This document shows positions 1 to 11,620 of a stretch of 64,000 nucleotides of DNA, one piece after another (the first letter of the stretch is position 1; the number at the start of each line of letters is the position of its first letter). Origin of the DNA: Toxonevra muliebris (Eukaryota > Arthropoda > Insecta > Diptera > Pallopteridae). Both the position numbers and the translations under genes were made by a program. The stretch lies in assembly GCA_963691655.1 (NCBI GenBank), contig OY829326.1, positions 17,472,878 to 17,536,877 on the forward strand, read 5' to 3'. The notes under the pieces were generated by a model. It saw only the letters and a list, made by a program, of their open reading frames with translations, was not told the DNA's origin and made no database searches.

Positions 1-153
1 AGTTGATATTTTAGTTTAATTTCAAATTTGAAATGGTAGCATTGTAAATTTTCTCCCCTTTTTAATATTTTATTTATAAATATAAACAAACATTTTTATG
101 GGTCCGAGCAAGTACATTCCATCTCGATTTTCAGGAAGAGCATTTCATATATA

Positions 154-1427
154 TGAATGTATAAACTCGTATTTTTTTTCGTAATTTGGACATTTATTGT
201 GAAAAAGTGACTATAAATTTATTCTTTAAAGTATTGTCCATCGTTAGCCACAACCTTTTCCCATCTTTCTGGTAGCATACGGATTCCGCATCGAAAGAAC
301 TCCTCATCTTTTGAGGCTATCCACGAATCGACCCATTTGAGTTCTTCGAAAGAACGGAAGTGCTGTTCAGCCAGGCCATGTGTCATCGATCGGAACAAGT
401 GGTAATCAGAAGGAGCAATGTCTGGAGAATACGGCGGGTGGGGTAGCACTTCCCATTTCAGCGTTTCCAAGTATGTTTTTACTTGCCTTGGAACATGCGG
501 CCGAGCATTGTCGTGCTGAAGAATAACTTCGTCGTGCCTTTTCTCATATTATGGCCCCTTGTCCTTTAATGCTCGGCTCAAACGCATCAATTGTAGTCGG
601 TAGCGGTCGCCAGTGATCGTTTCATTCGGTTTCAACAGCTCATAATACACGACACCCTTCATATCCCACCAAATACACAGCATGTGCTTGGATCCATGGA
701 TGTTCGGCTTTGCCGTTGATGTTGATGCATGTCCGGGCGGTCCCCATGACTTTTTACGCTTTGGGTTAACGTAACGTATCCACTTTTCATCGCCAGTCAC
801 AATACGATGCAGAAAACTCTTTCTTTTCTGTCGTTCAATCAGCAGTTCACATGTGAAAAATCGTCGTTCGACGTCTCTCGGCTTCAATTCGTACGGAACC
901 CAATTTCCTTGCTTTTGAATAATTCCCAATGCCTTTAATCGTTTAGAAATGGTTGATTGATCAACTCCTAAAGATTCTGCAAGTTCTTGTTGCGTTTGAC
1001 TTGAATCTTCTTCGAGTAATGCCTTCAACTCTTCATCTTCGAACTTTTTCGGGCCGCCTGAACATTCCCTGTCTTCAACATCAAAATCACCACTTTTGAA
1101 AGCGGCATACTGCACCTGACACATTCTAACGTCTATAGCATAGTCAGGATAAGCTTCAGTGAGTAAACGATGTGCTTCAGTTGCGTTTTTCTTTAAATGG
1201 AAGAAGCAAATTAAAACTTCCCGTAAATGTTGTTTTGTTGGCACGAAATTCGACATTTTCAGCTATAGTAAAACACTTTTGTAAAATTATGAAAATTATT
1301 TGACAGATCAATTCTTATAGTATTTTTGGCGCTCTTCGAGATAGAATAGTTGTCAATGTCAAAAAAATAGCGCGTTGATAGATATGAAGTTAGTCACAAT
1401 TACGAGTTTATACATTCATACTCCCAA
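154..1427 (-). mobile_element. mariner transposon, mauritiana-like, copy 1 (near full length)
   Basis: The unit is about 1.27 kb and carries one transposase frame on the minus strand. The terminal repeat TGAATGTATAAACTCGTA lies at 154-171 and its reverse complement at 1401-1418. On the transposase 5' side the repeat extends outward to TTGGGAG (complement at 1421-1427) followed by TA at 1428-1429. The same outer bases occur in copy 2 at 30741, so they belong to the element. On the left side the outer nine bases do not match, so that end is eroded. Size, TA flank and protein fit the mariner family. Confidence 0.9.
219..1256 (-). pseudogene. mariner transposase, one nonsense codon
   Basis: The frame runs from ATG at 1256 to the stop at 219, 345 codons, which is the usual mariner transposase length. 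A single in-frame TAA at 549-551 interrupts it; copy 2 has GAA (Glu) at that place. Both halves stay in one frame, so this is one point lesion. An N-terminal paired-like helix-turn-helix region is followed by a catalytic domain of the D,D34-D type: TGDEKW holds the first Asp, QHDNARPH (downstream of the stop) the second, and SPDIAPSDYHLF the third. One codon is missing in ELKWVDSW compared with ELKKWVDSW of copy 2. A cut-and-paste transposase is expected; the nonsense codon should remove two catalytic residues, so the copy is probably inactive. Confidence 0.9.
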
Positions 1428-4400
1428 TACATAATTTGTTCTGTCATTCGAAGTACATTTTTGGCTATAACTAACTTGATATATTTCTTCGTTGAAGATA
1501 TGTTTCTCCCTTATACATGATTGGTTGGTGGTTAGGTTGGTGACCGAGAGCATAACGCTAACAGCCTCGGTTAGGGAAGCAATTTTCTTCCAACACTCAA
1601 ACATCAGATATAGATCTATCAATCCATGTGACCCAAATTCTTTAAAACTAAACCGGTCTTATATTTTTCACATTATAAACGGGACACTCGGCGATTTTCT
1701 TGCATACAACGAGAAAAGACTGTCGAACACTGCCTGTGTGGTTTACTGACTCTAACAAGAACTAAGCAAACCATTCATCGGTGAAATAGGGGAGTGCTCA
1801 ATGTTCTACAGAAGTTTTGTGATCTGACTAAATAGTTTTAAAGGGATTATACATGGAACATCAATGGACTTCTTTTTAACATTACAACCGCGCTTAAGGC
1901 TATTTCCACATAACCTGATCTAAGATCATAGTTATCGGGAAACAACATTTACAGGGTGCGTTGCTCTATATGTGAACCGCACAACAGAGAAAAGAACTAT
2001 CTCTATAATGTATTGTTTTTGTATTTGAAAGCATGAACGGATGACATAAAAGTAATTATCTCTACAGAAGATCCACAAAAAAAAAAAAAAAAATACGCTC
2101 TAGGACCACTAGTTTCGTTCATGAAGAATAAGCGATAATGTCAGATTTTGAACCTAGATTGTGAGATAAAAAGTCACATTGATGATTCTTAGATGCGTTA
2201 AGTTCAACCAAAAAATATAAAATACATAGAAGGCGCATCATGAATAAATTTATTTGCACAAAAATTTTGTTCTATGGAGCCATAACTGCCTCCAGTTTAC
2301 ACTCAAAACTGAATTGTCAAATCCCCAGTTGTGATCCGAAAAAACTTGAACTTAACTTTAACAAATTTCTTTCAAAAATGTTTAAAACATTATGAGCAAT
2401 GAGCGATTCCGTCGACGCCTTTCTGGAAAACATATCTTGCAAATCTAGATCATTTGAAATCCAAAAATGAAATCGATTTTTGGTACTTTTATTATCAGAT
2501 TATCTAGTGATTAACCAAGGATTTGAAAAAAAATATGCTTATTTAACAAAATGTCCAACTGTTAAAGTTAACAGTTAAATTTTCACTAAAAAACGCTGTT
2601 TTTTCAGCTGTAAAAAAAAGTTTTGCATAAAAAATCCTTCGATCAATCTCTAGATTATTATGTATTGAAAACACATATAAATTTGAAAATAATCGGTTTA
2701 GAAGTTGTTTAATAATCGTCGTCACCGACTTCAATAACGACGTTTTAAGAAAAACGCGTTTAAAATTTCAACTTACCTTAATATCAAGAAAAATTTTTTT
2801 TTTTGGAAATAACAAAGAGTCAAAAATTTTCTCCGGATTTACTTTAAAATTTGTGGACATATTTTTGAAAATATATACTTTAAGAAAATGGTAGAAAAAA
2901 GGCGATTTTTTAAAAGTTTCAACTGGAGGTGCCCCCTTAAATACTTTCTAAATCGATTAATTTCAACTTTTTATGATTTTTCGAATACAAAAAAAATATT
3001 ACTAAAAATAAATTTTGCGACGACCACAATTTTGGGTTTGAAAAAAAAAAAAATCAATTTGGTGGGAAAGCAATATTGATACTCGGCAAAAACCCAAAAA
3101 AAAAAAAAAACACATGTACCTACATATTCTCCGCAAAAAACCCATTCATATGAAACTATACGCTGTCTCACTTGACAGCACTCTGTAATGATGTGAGAGA
3201 GCCTAAGAAAAAAACACCATGAGAGTGCATAGGAGAGAGTAAAAGCAAAATAAATGAGTGGTTTCGCTCTTCCTCTTTACTGCGACCGACCGCACCCTAA
3301 ACGAAAGCAACATATTTTGGAAAAATTTTGAGAGATGCGCCTTCTATGTATTGTATATTCTTTGGTTCAACTCTATTGGTAAGATTCTACTCGAAGATTG
3401 GTTTGAGATCAGTGTTGAGTGTGTCATTCATAAAAAAAACTGTTTTCTCTCAATCTCCAAAGAGCTCAGCCGTTAAGGTCAGAGCAGATAGGATTTAACA
3501 TCAATGACAAAAAATCATTGATAAAGATAAGAAAACGGGTTGGGAAGAGGATCCAGTCGTAATATAATCTGTTTAGTCATGATCCATCTCGTGTGGTTTT
3601 CACAATAAATAATCTTTCTATTTCAATTTTTGAGATTTAATCGAAATTATTTAGGAAACATGTGTATTAAGTAAATGTGAAGTTTTACTCTAGCAAGAAC
3701 TGAACACGTAAGCAGAAATGGAGCAAGAATTTCTTTTTCGAGTTATTTCTTTAACTTTAAGCATTAGAGAAGAATCTTGGCTATATTTTGCCTGGAATAA
3801 ATGCAAAATATCAGGCTAAATCAAATATTATGAATGCATTATAAACATGGTCAAAATAGATTCACTTTTCTAATTCACTATCCCAATAATAAGTATAAAT
3901 ATGTGCAGAGCTTTTTTGTATGTATTTGTATTATTATTTCATGAATAGTTATTACAAAAAGCTTCTTAAAAAAAAGCACAAATCATTATCTATGAATATT
4001 TCTAAAGGATAGTATAAATGTATGCACATTCAAAAGAATCTCTGAAAAACTAACAATTTGTAATAACGCATTGCAGTTTGTCTGTTGCAGACATTTCAAT
4101 GAATTGTTTTTGAGAAACACTTTCACAAATGATTTTCTGTTAATTTTTCATGCTCCTCACTTCTTTGCATTTGTTGCCAATTGAGCATTTAAGAAAGAAT
4201 CAAACACCTACTAACTATTATGTATAAATGTATGTTTAGGAAAAATATCTTATGCGGGGGTAATATTGATTGAATAATTGAAGGAACGTTTATATATGTA
4301 TATAGGTACTACATCAAGCATCAAAAGTAGCTATGCTGCTATATTTGTAAGTGGCTTCATCATCATCACAGACTTCATCGTCATTAGAGTAGAGTAAGTA

Positions 4401-4704
4401 TTTAATGCAGTTGGCCATGCCAACAAAAGTGGAACTACATAAACCTCAAGTACGTTTTCAGTTTTGGTTTTTGTTGTTTTCTGTTGCTGCTGCCATCGTT
4501 GGTACTGTTGGGTTTTTTAGTTGTTGCTGTTGTTGCTGCAACTAAGCAAGTATCTCTAAGATCCATAATTCTCCATTTGAATTAAGCACACAAGAAAAAA
4601 AAAAGAAGAAAAATAATCGACGATGACGACGACTTTTTCTATTATTAAGTATTATTTATTTGTGTGCAATGAAATATTTCAATGCTTAAATATGAATTTC
4701 CTTA

Positions 4705-4783
4705 TAAATTTGTAGGCGTCGCTGTCGTTGTCGCCAACGTCAACGCCAACGATATCGTCGTCGTCGTCGTCGCCGCTGTTGTC
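4705..4783. repeat. GTC/GTY trinucleotide-rich tract
   Basis: A run rich in gtcg triplets, ending in five consecutive gtc units near 4755-4770. It creates Val/Ala-rich open frames that are composition artefacts. Confidence 0.6.
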
Positions 4784-5089
4784 TTGGCGATTTTTTTTAT
4801 TTTACTTTGTTGTTGTTTTAGTATTCATTCGTTTTGCGCAATTTTTATTTTTATTTTATTTAAGATGTTCTTCTTTTCATTTCTGCTATTGCCATAATTT
4901 TTAGTTGGATTTTGCTTAAGTTTTTTTTTTTTCCTTTTATTTTTTAATTTTTTCGTTTGCTGCCTTTCAATTTCGTAAGTCGTTAGCGTTTGTGCGTTTT
5001 GTGTTTTGTATGAAATGTTTTTCTTTTTAATTTTCTTATATATTTCTTTCTTTTTTGTGTGAATAAAGACAAAATTCAATTTTTTGTTA

Positions 5090-5175
5090 AAAAAAACACA
5101 CACACACACATCCATGCATACAAACATACACACGCAATATGCATACATATGTATGTATGTCTGTCCATATGTGTG
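5090..5175. repeat. (CA)n and ATGT-rich microsatellite
   Basis: Alternating CA units are followed by catacatatgtatgt-type units. This is a typical dipteran intronic microsatellite. Confidence 0.75.
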
Positions 5176-8103
5176 CTTGTGGCTATGTCTTTGGATAGAG
5201 GGTCTGGGATGGCATGCCTGCCATGCCATAAGAGCATAAGCGTGATACGCGGGTACTACTATATAAAATGCGGATTGGGATTGTATTTGGATGATTCATA
5301 TTCGCGCTAAGGCAAAATTTTGTATGGGTTTTTTCTCGTTGTTTTTGTTTAAACTTTTTGCAAAACAGAAAGAAGAAAAGAAATGCATTCGCTTTGCTTT
5401 TTTTCCTTCTCGATTGCGCGACGACGACATAGTCGTTATGATGATGCAAGGGGACGACAACGACAATGGAAGCACATTGTAATGCCTCGAGTGTTCAAAG
5501 TACAAATGCACAAAAGCCAAACTGGTACATAACATAGCGAAAAATAAAAAAAGAAGAATCAACCAGCAGCAGCAACAGCACTATCATCGGCAGCAACGAG
5601 AAGTTAAAGTTAAATGAAGCAACCAAAACCAAGAAGTAAGAAACAATGGAAATGTTCGTACATATTTACATCTGCATGCATGAAAGTATATAAAAATATA
5701 TACACAAAATTAAGCAGAATTTGATATTCTTTCTTAATTTTTTTTTATATTCAAATTAAAAAAGCAATGCTAAAGTAAATTTTGACTTCTTGAGAATTTA
5801 TGGCAATAAATTTTGTAAATATATATTTAAAAATTCCATTCATTTTTGATCTGTTCTTTGTGCAGTTCCAATGAAATGATGATGATGATTGCGTCCAAGT
5901 AGCATCTCAAAATAAGGTTAATTTGTAATGAAAATATATAATTGTAACATGTTTGGAATTCTATAGAGAACATATGTGTGTATATATACAGTGGTGACCA
6001 CATCATTTGTAAATAAAACTCGAAAATTTTTTAAATGGAATGAATGAATCATTGAATCAGACCTAAACTCTATAAAAAATATTTTGAAGTTTGTTATCCG
6101 AATTGGCAGAAGTTTGGATAATTTCTATAAAGGACTCGAATATGCCGAGGCTCCAATTGAAATCGCTTACATTAATAACTTAATTATATCGATCTAACTC
6201 TTATGGACAACATGAGTTCCTTACCAGAAATTGATTTTTGTGAATTTTAAAAATATTTTACATTTTTATTGTTTTGGTCAAAGCATATTCGAATTTTTGT
6301 TAAATTTTATCAATGACCCTTATTTAGAGGATAATAATATTAACCCTCATCGGTCCCCTCAAACTGTGGTACGAATTGGTTCTTCTGTATGCAACCGCAT
6401 ATACATACCTTTTCTTTAAGCTTTTCAAAAGGTAAAACACTAAAAAGCAACAAAAGTTTTAGTGATTGAAATCTTTATTGTTTAAAAGAAAAAAATTCAC
6501 AAAGATGGAAGAAAAAATTATAAAAAAATAGGAATAAAAACAGAAAGTCCACTTTTTCAAAATAGGTAAAAGAAAAGAAAAACCTTATTGATTGACGCAT
6601 TGTTGAAGTGATGTTCTGTACAAACATAATTTTTACATTTTCCACAACGTGTTGAAAAAAGATTTTTGTTGGTTTCCATATACAAAATTGTCTTTTTCTT
6701 TGTTTTTAGGTCTACAAAATCCGCTCGCTGCTTAAGACTTAGTAAAATGGTTATTTTTCGATATACAAGCGACATACCGCCATAAAAGAGTCATCTGCCA
6801 TTTGGTTGTCACCGGGGCCCACAGACATTTTAAAACTGTTTAGTTTGGGATTAAAACCCACTTTTTCATTTTGATAAATGTTCGTTTCTGTTGCTTTACT
6901 TCTACTTCTATGACCGTTTCCCTGGTGAAATATCCTTTTTAGGAGCATACGAGTGTGTGGTTACATGGCCACGCTATAGATTTAAAGAATGGGACCAATG
7001 ACTTCGAATATATTATCTGGAACTAGGCCAAACAAAAATACCACTTTGCAGCCACGAATATTGGAAGAAATACAGAAGCTGTAATTTACAAATGGGCGAG
7101 GTTAAGTGTTTGCAATGCTCACTTTGTCTTTGAAGTCAGCATATACATAAATGGTTAAACGAGGGGGCTAGCAAAAGTTTGATAACATCGTGATGTGGCA
7201 GCCCGAAATCTTCGACCGGCGATACAAATATAGTTTTGGTGAAGGCTAAAATTGACGAAGATCCACCAAATAAATTACTAGGTTTGAATGCCATGGCAGT
7301 GCCGCGAATATTAGGAAATTATCTTGGATACACATCGAAATCTATTTGATGGGTTTCACGAATTTTGTATGACAGTCAAAAACAGGCACGGGTTGAATGT
7401 CAGGTGTTTCGCTCCGGTCATTGTCATCAATTTCTTCTTCCACTGGCTCGTAATTTGCTTCTCCTTTCTCACTATCTACGTCAAAATCGCTGTTACTAAG
7501 GATTTTTAAACGGTTGATCTTAGAGTTTTTTTTTTTTTTTTTTTATTTAATTGTTAATATTTTACAAATTACAGAAAAATATAACTTTTTTAGTTCTAAC
7601 CACTATTTATGAATTCGTGGACCTTTTTTGGTAAGCCTTCTATTGATAGTGAGATTTGATAGTTGTTTCAGACACCTTTTTGGAACAGTTTGCCCATCTC
7701 CTTTTAAAATCTTCGATATTTTGGGACACCTTTTTTGTGCTCTTTAAGTTTCTTTTCACAAGAGCTCAATATCTCTCTACTGGTCTTAGCTACGGACAAT
7801 TTGGAGGATTGGCCTCTCTTGGTACAAAAACTATGTTATTACTTTAGTACCACTCCAGAGCTTTCTTTCCGTAGTGACATGATGCTAAATCGGGCCAAAA
7901 ACATGTGGATACATTGTGCTCTCTTATGAAATGAAGGAGTCTTTTTTTCAAACATTCTTTGATGTATATTTCGGTATTTATAGAGCCCACTGTAATAAAT
8001 GACTTGCCGCAACTGCATACATATAGCTTGTTATACCAGGAATTTTTTAAGAAATTTTTTTCTGCTTTTAGATTCTAAATTGTTCTTCGACATTTCCTCG
8101 AGC

Positions 8104-8110
8104 ATCAGCA
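8104..8110. repeat. left copy of 7-bp target-site duplication
   Basis: ATCAGCA, identical to 9396-9402. It sits where VAD of the interrupted transposase is encoded. Confidence 0.85.
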
Positions 8111-9395
8111 TCCTCAATCACCAATATGGTGGAGTAAGGCAAAACAAAAAACAGCGCGGGCCAAGCTCAACAAACTTCAAAGAATATGCCCTCCGCGGCA
8201 TTGAATACATTGCTAAACCTACCACCGCTACACTTAAATTCTTAAAGAAAGAAGCTCTACAGTTCACATGTAAGCTCATCTCGGAATCAGAAGGAACGGC
8301 GGGTAAAACAATTCATCCGGATCTAATCCAAGAAATTAACCTGGTTGAAAGCTTTAGTACTCTTTCTACCGATAAATGTCTTCCGCGTTACAACTTCTGC
8401 CACAACTTTAATGTCACATTCCCTGATAAGAATAACTGGGAACAGGTCAGGCCAAAGTTTACAGGGGACTATCATGTATGGTATACAGATGGCTCCAAGA
8501 CAAACGAAGGAGTTGGGGCAGGAGTGTACGGAGTTAGACCAAAAAAATATATTTATGCTGGTTTGGGCACAGGTAACTCAGTTTTCCAAGCCGAGGTGCA
8601 TGCCATCGAGCTTTGCCTAAGGGAGTATGAAAACAGATCTGTGCACAGCAAGAACATTTACATACACTCTGACAGCAAAGCGGCTCTTCTTGCATTAACT
8701 GCATATAAAATTACCTCCAAACTAGTTTGGGACTGCCTACAGCTCCTAATCTGTCTAGCTTCTCATAACAGAGTACAACTCATTTGGGTGCCTGGGCATA
8801 GACATGTAGGCAATGAAATGGCGGACGAACTTGCAAGGAAAGGATCATCCAGTGAATTCACTGGAAAACGACCATTCTGCGGTCTACCATGGAGTTCCGT
8901 TAAAATCAGTTTAAAAAATTGGCTGGACAGTAACTCGCTACAATACTGGAGGGAAACCCCCGGTAACAGACAAGCTAAATCATTCATGCCAAAGATCTGT
9001 CAACGTAGAACTAAACAACTGCTTAATTTAGGCAGGAACCAAATCCGAATTGCCACAGGATTCTACACAGGGCACTGTAGGGTCAAAAAACACCTATCGA
9101 ACTTGTGTCTAGCACAAGACGATACGTGCCGAATATGTAACGAGGAGGAAGAAACAGCAGAACATATTTTATGCCACTGTGAAGGTCTAATGAGGACCCG
9201 ACTTCGTTACTTGGGAAACTCTATCCTACAACCGCAAGACATTGCGGATTGTTCTCCTAAAGAGATATTAAATTTCCTCAAAGGAAATAAACTCATAGGA
9301 GAACTATAAACACAACAATCGTTGAGGTATATCACAATAGGCCCTAGATGGCCGCAGTGATCTGGGAAATTATTGCCCACCTCCGTATTAATCTA
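8111..9395 (+). mobile_element. 5'-truncated RNase H-bearing non-LTR retrotransposon (I/LOA-like)
   Basis: The insert is bounded by the direct repeat ATCAGCA at 8104-8110 and 9396-9402, a 7-bp target-site duplication. Outside it the host transposase reading is continuous. The 5' end is truncated inside the post-RT domain, and the 3' end lacks a long poly(A), finishing in ...gtattaatcta. The plus-strand orientation is opposite to the transposase it interrupts. Confidence 0.85.
8112..9309 (+). pseudogene. LINE ORF2 C-terminal part: RNase H and zinc knuckle
   Basis: The first codons read PQSPIWWSKAKQKTARAKLN (frame of 8112). A frameshift at about 8185-8215 moves the frame to the one open until TAA at 9307-9309. 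RNase H catalytic residues are visible: YTDGS (Asp at 8488), FQAEVHAIE (Glu at 8593), HSDSKAA (Asp at 8671), WVPGHRHVG (His at 8797) and MADELARKG (Asp at 8824). A C-terminal Cys/His knuckle, CRICNEEEETAEHILCHC, follows. The RT and endonuclease parts are missing. An open frame beginning at 7999 overstates the protein, because its first ~37 codons are antisense transposase DNA. Confidence 0.85.
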
Positions 9396-9402
9396 ATCAG
9401 CA
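9396..9402. repeat. right copy of 7-bp target-site duplication
   Basis: ATCAGCA immediately after the retrotransposon 3' end. Beyond it, transposase-coding sequence resumes (FYVAD on the minus strand). Confidence 0.85.
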
Positions 9403-10342
9403 ACATAAAAAATTTTACCCGGAAGCTGCGTAAAATCTGCCAGTACATACGTTTCGTCGTCCATTATACAACATGAATGCCAAATTTTTGTATGAAATTC
9501 GATTTTATTTTCCGAGCCCTACTTTTGGCATCTAAATTTTTTGCAGCATTCCTGTCTGGAACTTTTTAGACTTTGTATGTTTTCAAACCTGCATTGGCTT
9601 TAACTTTTCGCACCAAATAGTCCCGAACCAGGTTTCCTATCGATGGTCAAATTCTCCTGAAACTGTTTAATAACATTGCCGTCAAAGGCAGACCTTTAAT
9701 TCTTTGGCCAATTTTTTGTAAGACTAATTTGGATTTTTTTTTGAAAATCTTTAATAATTTTAAGACGTACTTCTTTTTTTCACTCATTTTGATCAAACTC
9801 ACAATAAATCAACATGTTTGTCATTAAAAATAACAACTGACATATTTTTCAAAGATAACTAGATCAAAGAAATTTTTAAATTTTACACCCAAAAAAAAAA
9901 TTATTAGGTAAAACGTGTGTTAAGATTTTTTCAATCTCACTCCTTATCACTATCTGTTTCAAACTCTTTTTCTCGATTTTCGCGCAGAGCTCGGTCTTGT
10001 CTTTTATTAAACAATTTACTAACGATTTATGTTTGTGTATGCGATCGCATATAGGAGAGCCGATTTGTCGACATTTTTGTAGCTAAATTAAGTAAGGGTG
10101 ACATCTATTGATAGTGGAAATTAGTATTTCAAACCAAAAAAATCTATTTGGTAAAATTTTACTTCATTTTTACAATATTTACTTTACTCAAATAAAAAAA
10201 AGTGTATGCGATCGTATACTTAGAACCGATTAGGGTTAAAACAACTTTAGAAACTTTTTAAGTTTTAATGGTTTGGTTTATGCCATATTTCAAGACTTTT
10301 TGGAAAAATAGATTTTAGTTTTGATTGATATGGCCACCACTG

Positions 10343-11441
10343 TATATACTGTTCATTTTGTTTTAGAATTTTTGAGAATCCCAATTTGTTATTTTCATCA
10401 AATCAATGGGTTTCTCAGTTTAAGATAAGGAGGGTCTAAATGTATTTCGTAATACTAGCATATTTTCGCTATTGCTCATTTTTCAAGTTTTTAGTAAATT
10501 TTTTGTAAAAGAAAATAACTTGCTGCTAAATTTTCGTAGAAGAATGGTCGTAAATTATATAACTACTTAGTTATAACTTGGGAAAAGCTCTGCAGTCTGA
10601 GTCTTGAAGTTGGCGTTATGCTCATCGCATATTCCATGTTCAAAATTCAACTCTCTAGGGTAAAATTTATCAGTGTACTTTAAACATTTTCGTTTGATTG
10701 CTGGCATAATTTTTTTTTTACGTGACTTTATGTTGCCATGGCAATAATTTTTCGAAATAAATGGTGGGTCTAGTGAACTCAATGGGTGGCTTTCTTATTC
10801 TATAAGTTTTTTCCAGCATAACCACTGGTTATTGGATTTTGAATGAGAAACATTATACTTCATATTCCTAGGTTTAGGGCTACAAATTCCATTGCTGTTG
10901 ATCTCAATAGCTGAATATCAATATAAAAAATTGTATGGATATAGCACAACCCAAAATTTTACAGGTCGTAAATACATATTACATTTAAAGAAAAACAAGA
11001 TTTTCGAGGAGTTACACTAATTGTTCCATTCTTTTGTTTCAAATAAATTTTTATTTGACAAACTGCATGTTTTGAATTTGTTGATTGCTTGTCTGTTAAT
11101 GAGAGGCGGTGCTGTACATAAAAGCATGTTTGATGTTGCCTTGGTCAGAATTGCAAACGATGACCTTACTCTAAGACAGTCTATCTAACAAATTAACGAA
11201 CTCATTTATACTAATTAACATGTTAATAAAAAAATAAAAAAAATAATAATTTAAATCTGCAGTTTTCAAACATTCTCAATTCGATCCTAATACATGTCAA
11301 AGGGTAGTATTTTTTGATTCATCAGTCTTGATTTATATTCCACACAACTCAAGAGCATCAGTTTTCTTTTATCATTGAAAATATAAAAGAACAGTATGCA
11401 TAAATATATTTTTAGAAACAGAATTGTAAATTATACTTTAC
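10343..11441. other. intronic stretch, no feature recognised
   Basis: AT-rich, with only short composition-driven open frames. It lies between the transposon nest and the splice donor of the Trio-type exon. Confidence 0.5.
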
Positions 11442-11620
11442 CTTGGTATCATAATTAAGTAGCTGAGTAAACGACGCAAATCCTCCGGTTTCAAGCGATC
11501 ACGTCGTGGTGTTGCCGGGAAGCATAGCAAAGGTCCACCGCGACGATCGCGCCCACCAGTTAAAAATACGACACGCTCCTGCAGCAGGGTGAGTATATCA
11601 CGGGCGCGTTGACCATCCAT
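11442..11620 (-). CDS. trio: Trio-type RhoGEF, first coding exon (Sec14/CRAL-TRIO start)
   Basis: The ATG at 11620 has a strong fly start context (caacaaaATGG). It opens 59 codons beginning MDGQRARDILTLLQERVVFL, continuing through TGGRDRRGGPLLCFPATPRR and RLKPEDLRRLLSYLIMIP. This is the N-terminus of the Sec14 domain of Trio/Kalirin Rho guanine-nucleotide exchange factors, which act in axon guidance upstream of Rac. The exon ends ...CCA AG followed by the donor gtaaag (G at 11441, T at 11440). The split codon would give Ser with a C-starting acceptor exon, as in IPS of the family. Further exons should lie left of the window, making 1-11441 part of intron 1. Gene identity rests on recalled similarity and on the neighbouring bab gene; other Sec14-Dbl family members (MCF2-like) are less likely. 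Confidence 0.78.

Larger units (their letters stand above)
1428..5988. other. AT-rich non-coding stretch, probable trio intron
   Basis: No coding region could be supported. The sequence is AT-rich with many homopolymer runs (for example A-runs near 2079, 3038 and 3095). The short open frames here have repeat-driven composition (Val/Phe/Lys-rich) and no recognisable domain. It lies downstream of the splice donor of the Trio-type exon at 11442, so it is inferred to be intronic. Confidence 0.5.
7620..9787 (-). pseudogene. IS630/Tc1/mariner transposase fossil, split by a retrotransposon
   Basis: The start MSEKKKYVLKLLKIF is at 9787. The first catalytic segment MDDETYV lies at about 9467-9445, followed by a LADFTQLPG-like stretch read with frameshifts. 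After the insertion, reading resumes at 8110 with DADARGNVEEQFRI, then KKFLKKFLV, CSCGKSFITVGSINTEIYIK, the second Asp in FWPDLASCHYGKKALEWY near 7890, and ANPPNCP-LRPVERY near 7800. Counting from that Asp to the Glu of LRPVE gives 37 intervening positions, a D,D37-E spacing. At least three in-frame stops and one frameshift are present. The two halves abut exactly if the insertion and one copy of its target repeat are removed. Confidence 0.75.
7528..9893 (-). mobile_element. D,D37-E-type mariner/Tc1 fossil, third level of the nest
   Basis: This element interrupts the piggyBac N-terminal coding region between about 9893 and 7528. A long T-run at 7528-7545 and an A-run at 9891-9900 obscure its termini, so exact ends and the TA duplication are not resolved. 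Its transposase is on the minus strand and is itself split by the retrotransposon at 8111-9395. Confidence 0.6.
6590..10015 (-). pseudogene. piggyBac-like transposase fossil, interrupted
   Basis: Reading the minus strand, the N-terminal charged segment (KRQDRALRENREKEFETDSD) is visible near 10010-9940. After the 2.3-kb insertion it resumes near 7515-7380 with an acidic stretch (SDFDVDSEKGEANYEPVEEE, then EIDDNDRSETPDIQP). The C-terminal Cys-rich zinc-binding tail is visible at about 6665-6600 (TRCGKCKNYVCTEHHF). The middle has many stops and frameshifts and cannot be aligned by eye. The order acidic N-terminus then Cys-rich C-terminus fits piggyBac transposases. It is clearly dead. Confidence 0.6.
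6344..10235 (-). mobile_element. piggyBac-like element, second level of the nest
   Basis: TTAA lies at both borders (6340-6343 and 10236-10239), the target used by piggyBac elements. The termini are inverted: CCCTCATCGGTCC on the left and CCCTAATCGGTTC on the right (reverse complement). Subterminal near-palindromes of the tatgcgatcgcata type occur at both ends, and on the right twice (near 10035 and 10205). The inside carries degraded piggyBac coding sequence on the minus strand, split by the mariner-like element described next. Confidence 0.7.
5989..10342. mobile_element. Tc1-like short element, outer shell of a four-level nest
   Basis: The left end CAGTGGTGACCACATCA (5989-6005) and the reverse complement of the right end, CAGTGGTGGCCATATCA (10326-10342), match at 15 of 17 positions. 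TA lies directly outside each end (5987-5988 and 10343-10344), as expected for Tc1/mariner integration. Removing the TTAA-flanked insertion inside leaves only about 460 bp without a recognisable transposase, so the shell was probably a non-autonomous (MITE-like) element before it was invaded. Confidence 0.65.

Noticed and set aside
1492..1749. 85-codon plus-strand frame next to mariner copy 1
   Set aside because: No recognisable similarity, no start context, and it overlaps an opposing frame of equal quality.
4682..5562. Several overlapping open frames on both strands
   Set aside because: They are generated by GTC, CA and T-rich repeats; no domain, codon bias or splice context supports them.
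7999..8110. N-terminal extension of the RNase H protein
   Set aside because: This stretch lies outside the target duplication and is antisense mariner-type transposase sequence.
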